Assembly: GCF_006442315.1 (NCBI RefSeq)
Contig: NZ_VFVY01000002.1
Location: forward strand, 248,001 to 312,000
Origin: Mesorhizobium sp. B2-3-4
GTDB taxonomy: Bacteria > Pseudomonadota > Alphaproteobacteria > Rhizobiales > Rhizobiaceae
Reading direction: 5' to 3'
DNA: 64,000 nucleotides
The position numbers and the translations under genes are program-made. Positions 10,101-16,510 of the stretch are shown piece after piece (position 1 is the first letter of the stretch; every line of letters begins with the position of its first letter). The notes beneath the pieces were generated by a model. It was not told where the DNA came from, did not search any database, and was given only the letters and a program-made list of their open reading frames with translations.

Positions 10101-12642
10101 GGGCTCGGCCGACGGCACGCCGGGCACGCTGGCGATCGCCGGCAACCTCAACCTGTCGAGCGGCTCGGTCCTCAACTATTCCTTCGGGCAGGCGGATGTC
10201 GCCGGCGGGGCGCTCAACGACCTGACCAAGGTCGGCGGCAATCTCGTGCTCGACGGCACGCTGAACGTAACCGCCAGCGCCGGCGGCACTTTCGGTCCCG
10301 GCGTCTACCGCGTCTTCAGCTATGACGGCACGCTGACCAACAATGGGCTGGTTGTCGGAACGATTCCGTCAACGGGCTATTCGATCCAGACCTCGATCGA
10401 TCATCAGGTCAACCTCGTCAACACCGAGGGGCTGACCTTCAATTATTGGGACGGCGCCGCCGGCCCCAAGAACAATGGCGTCGTTAACGGTGGCGACGGC
10501 ATCTGGCAGTCCGCCGCCGGCAACGACAACTGGGCCAACGAAGCGGGAACGGCCAATGCCGGCTTCGCCGACCAATCCTTCGCGATCTTTGCCGGCCAGA
10601 CCGGAACGGTGATGGTGGACGCAAGTGTCGGCCAGGTGACGGCATCGGGCATGCAGTTCATGACCGACGGCTACGTCGTCCAGGGTGACGGCATCGAGCT
10701 CGTCGGCCCGTCGAGCAGCATCGTCGTCGGTGACGGCACCGCGGCCGGCGCGGCCATGACGGCAACCATCGCTTCGGTCCTTTCGGGCGACGCGCAACTG
10801 GTGAAGTCAGACCGCGGAACGCTGGTTCTGAGCGGCGCCAACAGTTACAAGGGCGGTACGGCGGTCAATGGCGGCACGCTGCAGGTTTCGCAGGACGCCA
10901 ATCTGGGCGATGCCGCCGGCGCGCTTAGCTTCGACGGCGGCACGCTTGCCACGACCGGCAGCTTCGCCACGTCGCGCGCGGTCAACGTGATGAGCTCGGG
11001 CACCATCTCGACGGCGGCCGGTACGACCTTGACCCTGAATGGCGCACTGACCGGCTCGGGCACGTTCAACAAGGCCGGTCAAGGAACGCTTCTCCTGACG
11101 GCCGCGGACTCCGTCTTCGCCGGTCCGACCGCTGTCCAGCAAGGCACGCTCCAGGCGGGGGCGGTGAACGTGCTGGGGGCGGGCTCGGCATTCGCCGTGG
11201 CTTCCGGCGCGACGCTCGACCTCGGCGGCTTCAACCAGACGGTCGCCTCACTCAACAACAGCGGTTCGGTGCGCCTCGGCAGCGCGCCCGGCACGACGCT
11301 GACCGTCAGCGGCAATTATGACGGGGCCGGGGGAACCGTCTTCCTCAATGCCGCGCTCGATGGCGATGGGTCGACCACCGACAAAATGGTCGTCCATGGC
11401 AACACGTCGGGCACCGGCATTCTGGCTGTGACCAATGTCGGCGGTGCGGGAGCCCAGACCGTCGAGGGCATCAAGATCGTCGATGTCGACGGGAGCTCGG
11501 CCGGCACGTTCACGCTGCAAGGCGACTATGTCTTCCAGGGCGACCAGGCGGTCGTCGGCGGAGCCTATGCGTATCGCCTGTACAAGAACGGCGTCTCGGC
11601 GCCGTCGGACGGCGACTGGTACCTTCGCTCGCAATTGATCGATGGATCCACCAATCCGCTCTATTCCCCGGCCGTGCCGATCTATGAGGCTTATCCCGGA
11701 GTCCTGCAGAGCCTGAACGAGGTCAGCACGCTGCAGCAGCGCACCGGCAACCGCTCATGGACCGGTGCGAGTCAGGGTGCCGACGAGATCGGCAGCGTTC
11801 CCACGCAAAGCGCGATCTGGGCCCGTATCGAGGCGGCCCATACCACGCAGAGCCCCGAGAGCGCGACCACGGTCTCCGGCAGCGACGTGACCACCTGGAA
11901 GCTGCAATCCGGCATCGACGGGCTTCTCTATGAGGACGCCACCGGCATCCTTCTGGGCGGGGTCACCTTCCATTACGGGACGGCCTCGTCCGACATCTCG
12001 TCGATCTACGGCTCCGGCTCCATCCAGGCGACTGGCTACGGCTTCGGCGGCACGCTCACCTGGTACGGCGACAACGGTTTCTACACCGACGCCCAGGCCG
12101 AGGTGACGTGGTATGACAGCGATCTCAAGTCCGGCGCGCTCGGCGATCTGGCAAAGGGCAACAACGGCTTTGGCTATGCGCTGAGCATCGAGGCCGGCCA
12201 GAAGTTCGCGCTCGACGGAAAGTGGACGCTGACGCCGCAGGCCCAGCTCGCCTATTCCTCGGTTCGCTTCAGCAGCTTCACCGATCCGTTCGACGCCGCG
12301 GTGTCGCTCGGCGGCAGCGATGTCTTGACCGGGCGCGCCGGCCTGTCGCTGGACCATGAGGACGCCTGGACGGGTGCCGAAGGCAAGGTCGGCCGCTCGC
12401 ACCTCTACGGCATCGCCAACCTCTATTACGATTTCCTGGATGGCAACGACGTCGATGTCTCCGGTACCGCCCTGCACGATAAAGACCAGGCGCTTTGGGG
12501 TGGTCTCGGCGTCGGCGGATCGCTGAGCTGGGATGACGATCGCTATGCGGTGTTCGGCGAAGCGTTCGCCAGGTCCAGCCTTCGCGATTTCGGCGACAGC
12601 AGGTCGATCGGGGCGAAACTCGGCTTCAACGTGAAATGGTAG
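1186..12642 (+). CDS. giant autotransporter with autotransporter-associated beta-strand repeats
   Basis: A type V secreted surface protein of 3818 residues. ATG 1186 opens the frame; an internal ATG at 1273 (residue 30) would give a conventional signal peptide, with a hydrophobic core and likely cleavage after AVAA near residue 76. The passenger is almost entirely glycine/asparagine/threonine-rich beta-helix built of PATR-type repeats such as GAGTLVLSGANSYTGGT. Three large related modules begin near 7500, 9110 and 10270, each containing IYR or VYR, a W-D-G block and GMQF. The last 300 or so residues form the outer-membrane beta-barrel, ending in the aromatic VKW. Two repeats carry cysteine pairs (residues 1215/1234 and 1415/1434), unusual in this family. 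Likely an adhesin or biofilm protein; the ligand cannot be told from sequence. Confidence 0.93.
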   Translation: MGAEMAGSTRRGAIHGQGEAPQRLVRGGRMTKWKGEAASFAPYAAQLALSAARASAISLLPAAMLMALAAGMAVAADRYWDPNSTATGTGGTGTWNVSANQWSPNADGVSGPYTPWSNAALDNAIFGGVNGTTATVTLGAPVTANSLTINANTTYTVTGNTLTLAGATPTITVNGAATISSIIAGSAGLTKTGAGSLVLSGANTFSGGVNLTGGLLLLNDDSSLGAASNGITLSSGANLRTTGALAASRVVTLLSGTAGIGGGVGSAHFTGAGGISLIAQTVMSDDSNDFTGAVSTDSFNLYFSSIGNLGEASALGAATTVANGTVFVRNAAAVYTGSGDTSNRSWNMAPSAGSSVLTNQGTGTLTVTGDMAAGGGFAQSVILNAQTADLAVLGVISSNLATRPFIFTGGGTSRTVTLGGANTFGGPVTIQTVTVKANSLANQGVASALGSGSFILLNTGVLSYTGAAASMDRAMSINGASAILNDGTGSLALSGATSFNTANPGDTLTLGGSFAGSNTFSGGLSGNGNLVMNGAAGSTWVLSGANSYVGSTTVTSGTLRAGNATAFGAPNAVIVNGGTLDLNGFDTTATSFSGTGGSVTLNGADLTVNSAASTSYAGVIADGVTGGGGLIKRGTSTLTLTGANTYSGDTTVNGGTLALNFAAPGAPASNIISGASGLNMAGGVVTLTGAAGVANSQTFDGLNVSAGNNQIVTTAGAGGSMTLNLGAITHTGGLLDFTLPTSGTITTTNGDGALSWATVNGTDYAQVSSGLITAFTAYANKDNASTWLTGDVVSDAGGAPNTPFTNTVSGNVQLGGLKYTAAANSIVTVGAGNTLGVDGTIIISASVNNASQTITGGSITGAAGGGTLGVLDNSTGTGTFTIQSAIVDNGGATSFAKGGAGKVALTGANSYTGGTTISGGTLAIDNVANGGSASSIGASSADSANLVLESGTLQYTGVGAGTTDRGFTLVNGGAPRTIQVDSGNLSFGGVVVGSDDAGFSKTGAGTLTLANAANTYTGATTISGGILSVNTLANGGVASGIGASSSDAANLVIRTGGTLQYTGATTSTDRGLTLSGIAGGTIDVANAATTLTVGGTVVGAVPFHKAGAGTLVFSGTNSNTGPTFIDGGTLRAGSTQAFGGPAAMNLADAAGVTLDLAGFNNKVGGLSGGGANGGTVRLGGATLTIGGTTVSFNGAITGAGGITKDNTSTQTFVGCNNTYTGATNVIGGTLSVDCLANGGQASGIGASTSASANLGLSNGILAYTGGSVAIDRGITLVGIGAINVVNASTVLGISGPIVGAGLRKDGAGTLVLSGNNTYTGITTVTGGILRAGSSTAIGAGGFGLNNTAGVALDLNNFNTSISYLNGGGAIGGNITLGTATLTIASNVTAASFAGAISGSGGLIKGGTVTQALTGCASSYTGTTTVRGGVLQVSCLADGGVNSTIGASSNGAANLVLTGGTLQYVGAGDSTDRLFTLGASAGSRLESSGTGAIAFTNTGAIAFSAPGTSQALALGGTNTGNNSLAAQITNNAAGVTSLTKDGAGTWILNNQNSTYTGVTTINGGVLGVSKLANGGQASSLGASSNAASNLVIGNGSTLRYTGAGDTTDRLFTLSAGTSFIESSGSGAIVFSNTGSATYSGTGNRTLALGGTNTGLNTMGGTIIDGPGGQTTLAKNDAGTWVLTGNNTFTGNTVINGGNLMIGNGGTSGNAGAGNVIITDANSTLSFNRSDIFNFTGTINPDPQAAIGTIAQIGTGTTVLTATNKIGATAISAGTLQVNGALTTPTIAMTGTGALTVNGTVGAGAGGFSAIIGDGGASTITIATGGTLRGNGDLGAGNDTVNVSGTLDTGAAKLNLGAGNDTLVLNDSAVFSGAGVDAGTGGETGAGDTLQVVTAAGSTLDAANVSNFESLSKQGAGTLTLTGNHAFSGGTTISGGTLQIGNGAVAGALTTPGVTNNGTLVFNLNNDYVFNGAISGTGAVNKLGTGVTTLTGNNSYAGATNVNAGTLLVNGNQSGATGPTTVAAGATLGGTGTIGGSVTVADGGTLAPGAAGNSPGTLTIAGNLALGNSNLKVNFGQADVVGGPLNDAINVGGNLTLDGTLNVTQSPGGTLGPGIYRVISYNGSLTDNGLNVTDANYFVQTSVANQVNLVNSTGLTLSYWDGDAGPHSDGVVNGGNGSWQAAGDQNWTDIGGVFAAPFANGSFAVFQGTAGTVTVDNTNGQVQAAGMQFASNGYVVQGAGIELVGGSSTIRVGDGTAAGAGYTATIAANLGGNSQLVKTDAGTLVLSGTNSYQGGTAINGGTLRIASDTNLGAALGGLSFNGGTLNTTADVTSTRAVTLAGAGTFQTNAGTTTILTGSIAGTGTLTKAGAGTLVLTVNSYQGGTVINGGTVEIQTDAGLGDAAGKVSFDGGTLHVTGTVPLSTRDTTLNAGGGTITADNSVQWAGTISGSGALTAGGSGFLTLDADNTYAGGTTIVGGVLQLGSGGTTGSILGDVVNNGSLGFKRSDLYSFDGLISGSGQVIQAGTGITVLTADNTYAGTTGVADGSLYIDGDQSAATGLTTVSNATLGGNGTIGGDVSLSPNSTLSPGGVGATPGTLTINGNLRLGGANLDYSFGQAGVVGGAYNDLTVVHGDLVLSGTINVTEAPGGNFGLGIYRVISYDGLLTDQGPSTTSPDYSVQTSIDHQVNLVNTGGQLLNFWDGAAGPKADGTINGGDGTWQNSAGNDNWTLDDGTLNAPYQNGVFAIFAGTAGTVSVDNSLGDVHSGGMQFATGGYTIGGNDITLDGPQSTIRVGDGTLPGAAYVATINSNLTGASQLVKTDLGTLVLGGANSYIGGTAINQGTLQISDDANLGDAAGDLSLDGGTTLHTTAAFASARDIALTAGTGTFQADADLTLSGLITGAGGLAKTGNGALTLTGANSYAAATNVTAGGLYVDGDNSAAIGAVSVAGGATLGGKGTIGGDVTIADGATLSPGSADGTPGTLAIAGNLNLSSGSVLNYSFGQADVAGGALNDLTKVGGNLVLDGTLNVTASAGGTFGPGVYRVFSYDGTLTNNGLVVGTIPSTGYSIQTSIDHQVNLVNTEGLTFNYWDGAAGPKNNGVVNGGDGIWQSAAGNDNWANEAGTANAGFADQSFAIFAGQTGTVMVDASVGQVTASGMQFMTDGYVVQGDGIELVGPSSSIVVGDGTAAGAAMTATIASVLSGDAQLVKSDRGTLVLSGANSYKGGTAVNGGTLQVSQDANLGDAAGALSFDGGTLATTGSFATSRAVNVMSSGTISTAAGTTLTLNGALTGSGTFNKAGQGTLLLTAADSVFAGPTAVQQGTLQAGAVNVLGAGSAFAVASGATLDLGGFNQTVASLNNSGSVRLGSAPGTTLTVSGNYDGAGGTVFLNAALDGDGSTTDKMVVHGNTSGTGILAVTNVGGAGAQTVEGIKIVDVDGSSAGTFTLQGDYVFQGDQAVVGGAYAYRLYKNGVSAPSDGDWYLRSQLIDGSTNPLYSPAVPIYEAYPGVLQSLNEVSTLQQRTGNRSWTGASQGADEIGSVPTQSAIWARIEAAHTTQSPESATTVSGSDVTTWKLQSGIDGLLYEDATGILLGGVTFHYGTASSDISSIYGSGSIQATGYGFGGTLTWYGDNGFYTDAQAEVTWYDSDLKSGALGDLAKGNNGFGYALSIEAGQKFALDGKWTLTPQAQLAYSSVRFSSFTDPFDAAVSLGGSDVLTGRAGLSLDHEDAWTGAEGKVGRSHLYGIANLYYDFLDGNDVDVSGTALHDKDQALWGGLGVGGSLSWDDDRYAVFGEAFARSSLRDFGDSRSIGAKLGFNVKW

Positions 12643-12724
12643 CCGGTCCCGGATGAAACGGACGTGAAGGGCCGCTCCGCCATCAGAACTCCGCCAGAAT
12701 CGGCGCTTGTGCTACAAGTTGGAC

Positions 12725-12765
12725 ATAACGCGGCAGCAGCGAGTATCTGTCTCTACTGCCGTTAT
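12725..12765 (+). terminator. candidate terminator after the autotransporter gene
   Basis: An inverted repeat pairs ATAACGCGGCAG (12725-12736, one bulged C) with CTGCCGTTAT (12756-12765), followed directly by TTCTT. It starts 83 bp after the autotransporter stop codon. The T-tract is short, so the call is tentative. Confidence 0.4.
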
Positions 12766-13099
12766 TTCTTCACCGTGCCGGCTGTCGGCCAAAAAAAATA
12801 TACTTAAGTGTAAATTAGATTATTCTTATGTAGATAGCGAATATTTTCTTCTCCGGATACCGCCTTAGCCTCTTATCGGACGATCACGGATGTGTTACCG
12901 ATTTTGCTCCGGGGCGGCGGCAATTGCAGCAATCCCAAAGAGCGGCGGAGATATATGGTGTCGGACACCGCGCTCGGCATTGCTGATGTTGTGCGTGCCT
13001 ATACGGGGCGAGCCCAAGCCTGGGATCAAGGCTGGCTGGTCGAGGCGGTACCATAACCTCATTTGAAGATTTGGCGATGCAACGACCGCACAGACGATT
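12766..13099 (+). other. AT-rich intergenic gap with no recognised gene
   Basis: Bases from about 12790 to 12860 are strikingly AT-rich against the GC-rich surroundings, with an A8 run and several TTA/TAT stretches. The remaining 230 bp contain only short frames with no family resemblance. The gap ends at the truncated HlyD-type fragment, so it may mark a deletion or insertion junction. Confidence 0.5.
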
Positions 13100-13903
13100 A
13101 TGGCGGGGATACTTTTTACTCGGGGACCGCAGCGGCAGGCCAAGAGCCGCGAAATCGATCTGATCGGCACCGAGCTCGACAGCATCCGCAAGCTCTGGCA
13201 ACGCAAGCTGGTTTCAATCGATCGCCTGACGGCGCTGGAACGCGATGCGGTCCGCCTCGACGGCGAACACGGGCAACTGACCGCATCGATTGCGCAATCC
13301 AAAGGCCGCATCGCCGAAACCAGGCTGCAGATCATCCAGGTCGACCAGGATCTGCGCAGCGAGGTCGCCACCGAGTTGCGCGACGTCCAGGGCAAGATAT
13401 CCGAATTCGTCGAGCGCAAGGTCTCGGCCGAAGACCAGCTCAAGCGCATCGACATCCGCAGCCCGCAGGATGGCGTGATCCATCAGCTGATCGTCCACAC
13501 GGTCGGCGGCGTCATCTCGCCGGGCGAGGTGGTCATGCTCGTGGTGCCGGTGGCCGACGACCTGACCGTCGAGGCCCGCATCGCGCCGCAGGACATCGAC
13601 CAGCTTTCTCTGGGCCAGGACGCAGCGTTGAAACTCTCCGCCTTCAACCAGCGCGTGACGCCGGAACTGAACGGGATCGTCAAGGAAATCTCCGCCGATC
13701 TCAGCGTCGACGAACGAAGCGGCGCGGGTTTCTACACGGTTCGTGTCAGCCTGCCGCGCAGCGAGCTCAAAAAGCTGAAAGGCTTGACGCTGACGCCGGG
13801 CATGCCCGTCGAAGCCTTCTACTCGACCGGCAGCCTCACCATGCTGTCCTATCTCGTAAAGCCGCTGGCCGATCAGATAGCGCGCGCCTTCCGCGAGGAA
13901 TGA
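13100..13903 (+). pseudogene. 5'-truncated HlyD/PrsE-type type I secretion membrane fusion protein
   Basis: The 267 codons match the C-terminal two thirds of a HlyD-family periplasmic adaptor, the link between an inner-membrane ABC exporter and TolC. Visible are a coiled coil (about residues 15-110), the lipoyl half-motif IRSPQDGVIHQL followed by HTVGGVISPGEVVMLVVP, and the beta-barrel end with GMPVEAFYSTGSLTMLSYLVKPL. Family members have about 430 residues. The membrane anchor, first lipoyl half and first coil are missing, and recognisable homology begins only near 13135. No partner ABC ATPase or N-terminal piece lies nearby. It is most simply a remnant, although a start codon at 13100 could still express the fragment. 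Confidence 0.75.
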
Positions 13904-14066
13904 GACAAGGGTGTCGGGCAGGTGCCTTGAGTGAAAGCGCACGCCTTCGGCACGGCCATATCCCGCGACCGATTGCACCACTCAGGGCCGGATGAAGTGG
14001 CTTCCTGGCTTTGTCCGAAGCCCCCTGCATCTGCGGCGCCATCATCGGCGCTATCTGTCCCAGGAC

Positions 14067-15092
14067 TCAGCTCGCGGTTGCCGACCTGAGCTTGCTCGGC
14101 GGCAGGCCGAAAACCTCGCGAAAAGCCCTGGAGAAATGCGAAGCGTTCTCGAACCCGACTTCGACGGCGATATCGACCATCGGCGTGCTGGTTTCGAGAA
14201 GCAGTTGCTTTGCCCGCTCCAGGCGCACCCGCTTGTACACCAGCGCGGGGGAACTTTTCGTCTGCTCCATGAACAGGCGTTCCAGCTGCCTGCGGGACAG
14301 TCCGACAGAAGCAGCCAGTTTGGAGATCGAGATCTTGTTCTCGATATGGCTCTCCATGATGATCAGCGCCGCCTGCAGCCGCGGATCGTTGCATTCGATG
14401 GAGAGCGGCCTGCGCGGCTGCACATGCAAGGCCGAGCGCGCCTTGTCGATCTGCAGCACTTCGAGCGCGTTTCGCTCCGCCCGTTCGCTGATATGGCGCC
14501 GCACGATCGACGCCGCCATGTCGGCCGCGCTGCTGCCGCCGGCACACGACCCCCTGGTGCGGTCGAGGTTGAAGATGCGGTCCGCCCTGACCTCGTGATC
14601 GGGGAAGCGCTGACGAAAGGCCTGATAGTGGAGCCAGCTCACGCAGGTCCGGTGGTGTTTCATCAGGCCGGCGTCCGCCAGGATGAACGTTCCGGTGCAG
14701 ACGCCGATCAACGGCACCTTGCGCACGGCGGCTTTCCTGAGGAAACCGACAGTGTCGCCATCGATGGGAAACTCGGTGTTCAACAGCCCGCCAACGACCA
14801 CGATATAATCGAACAGGCCGGGATCGACGAAATCCGAAGTTGGCGCGACCTGGACGCCGCAGCTCGACGCTATCAGGTTTCGGGTGCTGGCCAGAACCTG
14901 CCAGTCGGCAAAGACCCTGCCGGACCGGTCGGCCTCGTCGCTGGCCAGCCGCAGCGTGTCGACGAACAGGGCAAAAGCGGAAAGCGTGAAGGAACGGGCG
15001 AGCACGAAGCCGATTTTCAGCCGGGTGATCTCCGTGACGCCTCCAACTGGCTTCATGACTTGCTTGTGCCTTTGCTCGATCACGGTCGCCAT
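14067..15092 (-). CDS. GlxA-type transcriptional regulator (DJ-1/PfpI domain plus AraC HTH)
   Basis: A 341-residue regulator. The N-terminal half is a DJ-1/PfpI-like amidotransferase fold used as a sensor, with LKIGFVLARSFTLSAFALF near the start and the nucleophile-elbow region IGVCTGTFILADAGLM. The C-terminal 100 residues are an AraC-type double HTH (ISKLAASVGLSRRQLERLF and MVDIAVEVGFENASHFSRAF). The frame continues upstream to 15497, but that extension is low-complexity shadow of another gene. ATG 15092 or ATG 15056 (MKPVGG) fits the family length. Relatives control amino-acid, betaine or carnitine catabolism; the ligand here is unknown. Confidence 0.88.
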   Translation of the reverse strand: MATVIEQRHKQVMKPVGGVTEITRLKIGFVLARSFTLSAFALFVDTLRLASDEADRSGRVFADWQVLASTRNLIASSCGVQVAPTSDFVDPGLFDYIVVVGGLLNTEFPIDGDTVGFLRKAAVRKVPLIGVCTGTFILADAGLMKHHRTCVSWLHYQAFRQRFPDHEVRADRIFNLDRTRGSCAGGSSAADMAASIVRRHISERAERNALEVLQIDKARSALHVQPRRPLSIECNDPRLQAALIIMESHIENKISISKLAASVGLSRRQLERLFMEQTKSSPALVYKRVRLERAKQLLLETSTPMVDIAVEVGFENASHFSRAFREVFGLPPSKLRSATAS

Positions 15093-15339
15093 CGTGCCCC
15101 GATCAGCTGGAGGCCGGCGCCTGCCGCGCCGTCGAAAACCGCTTGCGCGTTTCCCACTATGCCAGCCGCTGCCGTGGCTTTGTAGTCTACAAACGACTTG
15201 CCCGCCTCGGCGAGGTCGCACGCCGGCGGCATGGCGCGAAATATTACGTGAGGGAACGTCTGGGCCGCCAGTTTCTTTGACCATCGAGGCGCTGCGGGTG
15301 AATCCAGCCCGCTCGATCCTCCAACGGAGAGACAGATTG

Positions 15340-15504
15340 ATGCCAGATCCCAGAGAACCCGATCCCAACCGCGACGTGCCTATGCCGGCTCCCAACTGGA
15401 AGCCCGAGCCGATCGGCGAGCCCGAGCCGGACGAACTGCCCGACGAGGCGCCGTTACCCAATCCCGATGAAAATGAAGAGCCCCCGATGCATGCCACCTT
15501 CTGA
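15340..15504 (+). CDS. small proline-rich acidic protein
   Basis: A 54-residue protein (MPDPREPDPNRDVPM...) made mostly of Pro, Glu and Asp, with no membrane segment or known domain. The start is supported by GGAGAGA upstream of ATG 15340. It converges with the next minus-strand gene across a hairpin. A weak EcfG-like site (GGAAC at 15253, then CTTT after 17 bases) lies upstream. Function unknown; probably intrinsically disordered. Confidence 0.6.
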   Translation: MPDPREPDPNRDVPMPAPNWKPEPIGEPEPDELPDEAPLPNPDENEEPPMHATF

Positions 15505-15528
15505 CCGGTCCGCGCGCCGGTCGGTCAG
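15501..15528. terminator. bidirectional hairpin between convergent genes
   Basis: CTGACCG (15501-15507) pairs with CGGTCAG (15522-15528), with an inner alternative pairing GACCGG/CCGGTC. The hairpin overlaps both stop codons. There is no T-run, so it may be a stem-loop end rather than a classical intrinsic terminator. Confidence 0.4.
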
Positions 15529-15806
15529 TCTTCGTCGAATCGGCTGCCTTCCCTCGAAGGATCGCGTGAAATGGCTGCCTCCTCGATATCGTCGGGCAAC
15601 GCCTCGTCGCTGTCCTGGTAGGCGTTGTCGTCGTCTTCCTCAGGCAAGTTGCCCTCCTGCCCAGGCTCGCCTTCCAACGAGCCGCTGTCGGGCAGGATTT
15701 TCGCGCCTTCGAGCTCTTCCCAGTCCTGCTGCTCCATGGTCGGACGTTCGGTCCTCGTCGGGTCGTCAGCTTGTACCGCAGGCTGCTCTCTTTTGCGGCT
15801 GTCCAT
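15525..15806 (-). CDS. small acidic protein of unknown function
   Basis: A 93-residue, highly acidic protein (MDSRKREQPAVQADDPTR...; the second half is rich in Glu and Asp, with DWEELEGAKILPDSGSLEGE). ATG 15806 is preceded by TTCGGAGAACGACA, a reasonable ribosome binding site. The frame extends further upstream only because it overlaps the next gene out of register. It lies 64 bp downstream of the basic stress-type protein gene and is likely co-transcribed with it. No domain recognised. Confidence 0.65.
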   Translation of the reverse strand: MDSRKREQPAVQADDPTRTERPTMEQQDWEELEGAKILPDSGSLEGEPGQEGNLPEEDDDNAYQDSDEALPDDIEEAAISRDPSREGSRFDED

Positions 15807-15870
15807 TGTCGTTCTCCGAAATCCATTGCGCAATTGCCTGGCACATGCCGGCATTCTGTGCTTGCAAGGG

Positions 15871-16188
15871 TCAGTGGGCGTGATGCTCGGCATTCCTCTT
15901 GCGGGTCGCCGCTGCCTTTTTTGCCGATTCGGACCGGCTTGCGGCTGATCGGGAAGCGGATGCTTTTCCGCCACTCTTGCCACCCTTATGCGCTGCTGGA
16001 TGACCCGTGTGCTTGCCGCGCCCGGAGCCGCCTTCTTTCTTGCCGCCGCCGTCGTCCTTGTTGACAGTCGCCCATGCGCGTCGTTCGGCTTCCTTGTCGG
16101 AGACGCCACGCTTCTCATAGCCTTCGGCAATATGATCGGCCTTGCGCTCCTGCTTGTCGGTGTATTTCGATTTCTCACCTAGGGGCAT
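15871..16188 (-). CDS. small basic stress-type protein (often labelled plasmid stabilization protein)
   Basis: A 105-residue protein starting MPLGEKSKYTDKQERKADHI. The first 50 residues are a conserved charged segment (KADHIAEGYEKRGVSDKEAERRAWATVNKD); the rest is a Gly/Lys/Ser/Ala-rich basic tail resembling histone H1-like tails. ATG 16188 is preceded by GAGAAGGAGAAACGATC. A near-perfect EcfG promoter ends 29 bp upstream, so it is probably induced in stationary phase or stress. Family members carry a plasmid-stabilization label without firm biochemical support; DNA binding by the tail is an inference. Confidence 0.75.
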   Translation of the reverse strand: MPLGEKSKYTDKQERKADHIAEGYEKRGVSDKEAERRAWATVNKDDGGGKKEGGSGRGKHTGHPAAHKGGKSGGKASASRSAASRSESAKKAAATRKRNAEHHAH

Positions 16189-16216
16189 GATCGTTTCTCC
16201 TTCTCGATGAAGGTTG

Positions 16217-16241
16217 AACGTCAGGTCGGCGCCCGGGTTCC
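16217..16241 (-). promoter_or_regulatory. EcfG (general stress sigma factor) promoter
   Basis: On the minus strand, GGAAC (16241-16237), 16 bases, then CGTT (16220-16217). This matches the alphaproteobacterial EcfG consensus GGAAC-N16/17-CGTT exactly. It sits 29 bp before the start codon of the basic stress-type protein. Confidence 0.75.
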
Positions 16242-16306
16242 AATCCCGGCCGGCGATCAAGACCGTAGCCGGTGCCGTCTGACAGCGGTTGTCGCAGCCG
16301 ATCCGC

Positions 16307-16492
16307 TCAACCGATCGCGAACCTGACCACTGCCGCCAGGATCAGGATGCCGACCAGTCCGGCCACGAAGATGATCCGCGGTGCGCGGGTGCGCAGGATG
16401 ATCTCGCCTTGCGAGGCCTGGCGTGCTGAAAACACAAGTCCTTCGTCCTGATGTTCGTTCTTGCCATGGTTGCCATGCGGGTCGGTGCTCAT
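16307..16492 (-). CDS. small single-pass membrane protein
   Basis: A 61-residue protein with a hydrophilic His/Asn-rich N-terminus (MSTDPHGNHGKNEHQDEG) and one strong C-terminal transmembrane segment (IIFVAGLVGILILAAVVRFA). It starts 18 bp after the HAD/ATPase gene on the same strand, so it is the last gene of that operon. No known family recognised; a tail-anchored membrane protein by layout. Confidence 0.7.
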   Translation of the reverse strand: MSTDPHGNHGKNEHQDEGLVFSARQASQGEIILRTRAPRIIFVAGLVGILILAAVVRFAIG

Positions 16493-16510
16493 ACCGCCTC
16501 CTGTCCCCTG

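Noticed and set aside
15093..15497. N-terminal extension of the GlxA-type regulator frame
   Set aside because: The extra 135 residues are Gly/Ser/Arg-rich and antisense to the small proline-rich gene; family length fits ATG 15092.
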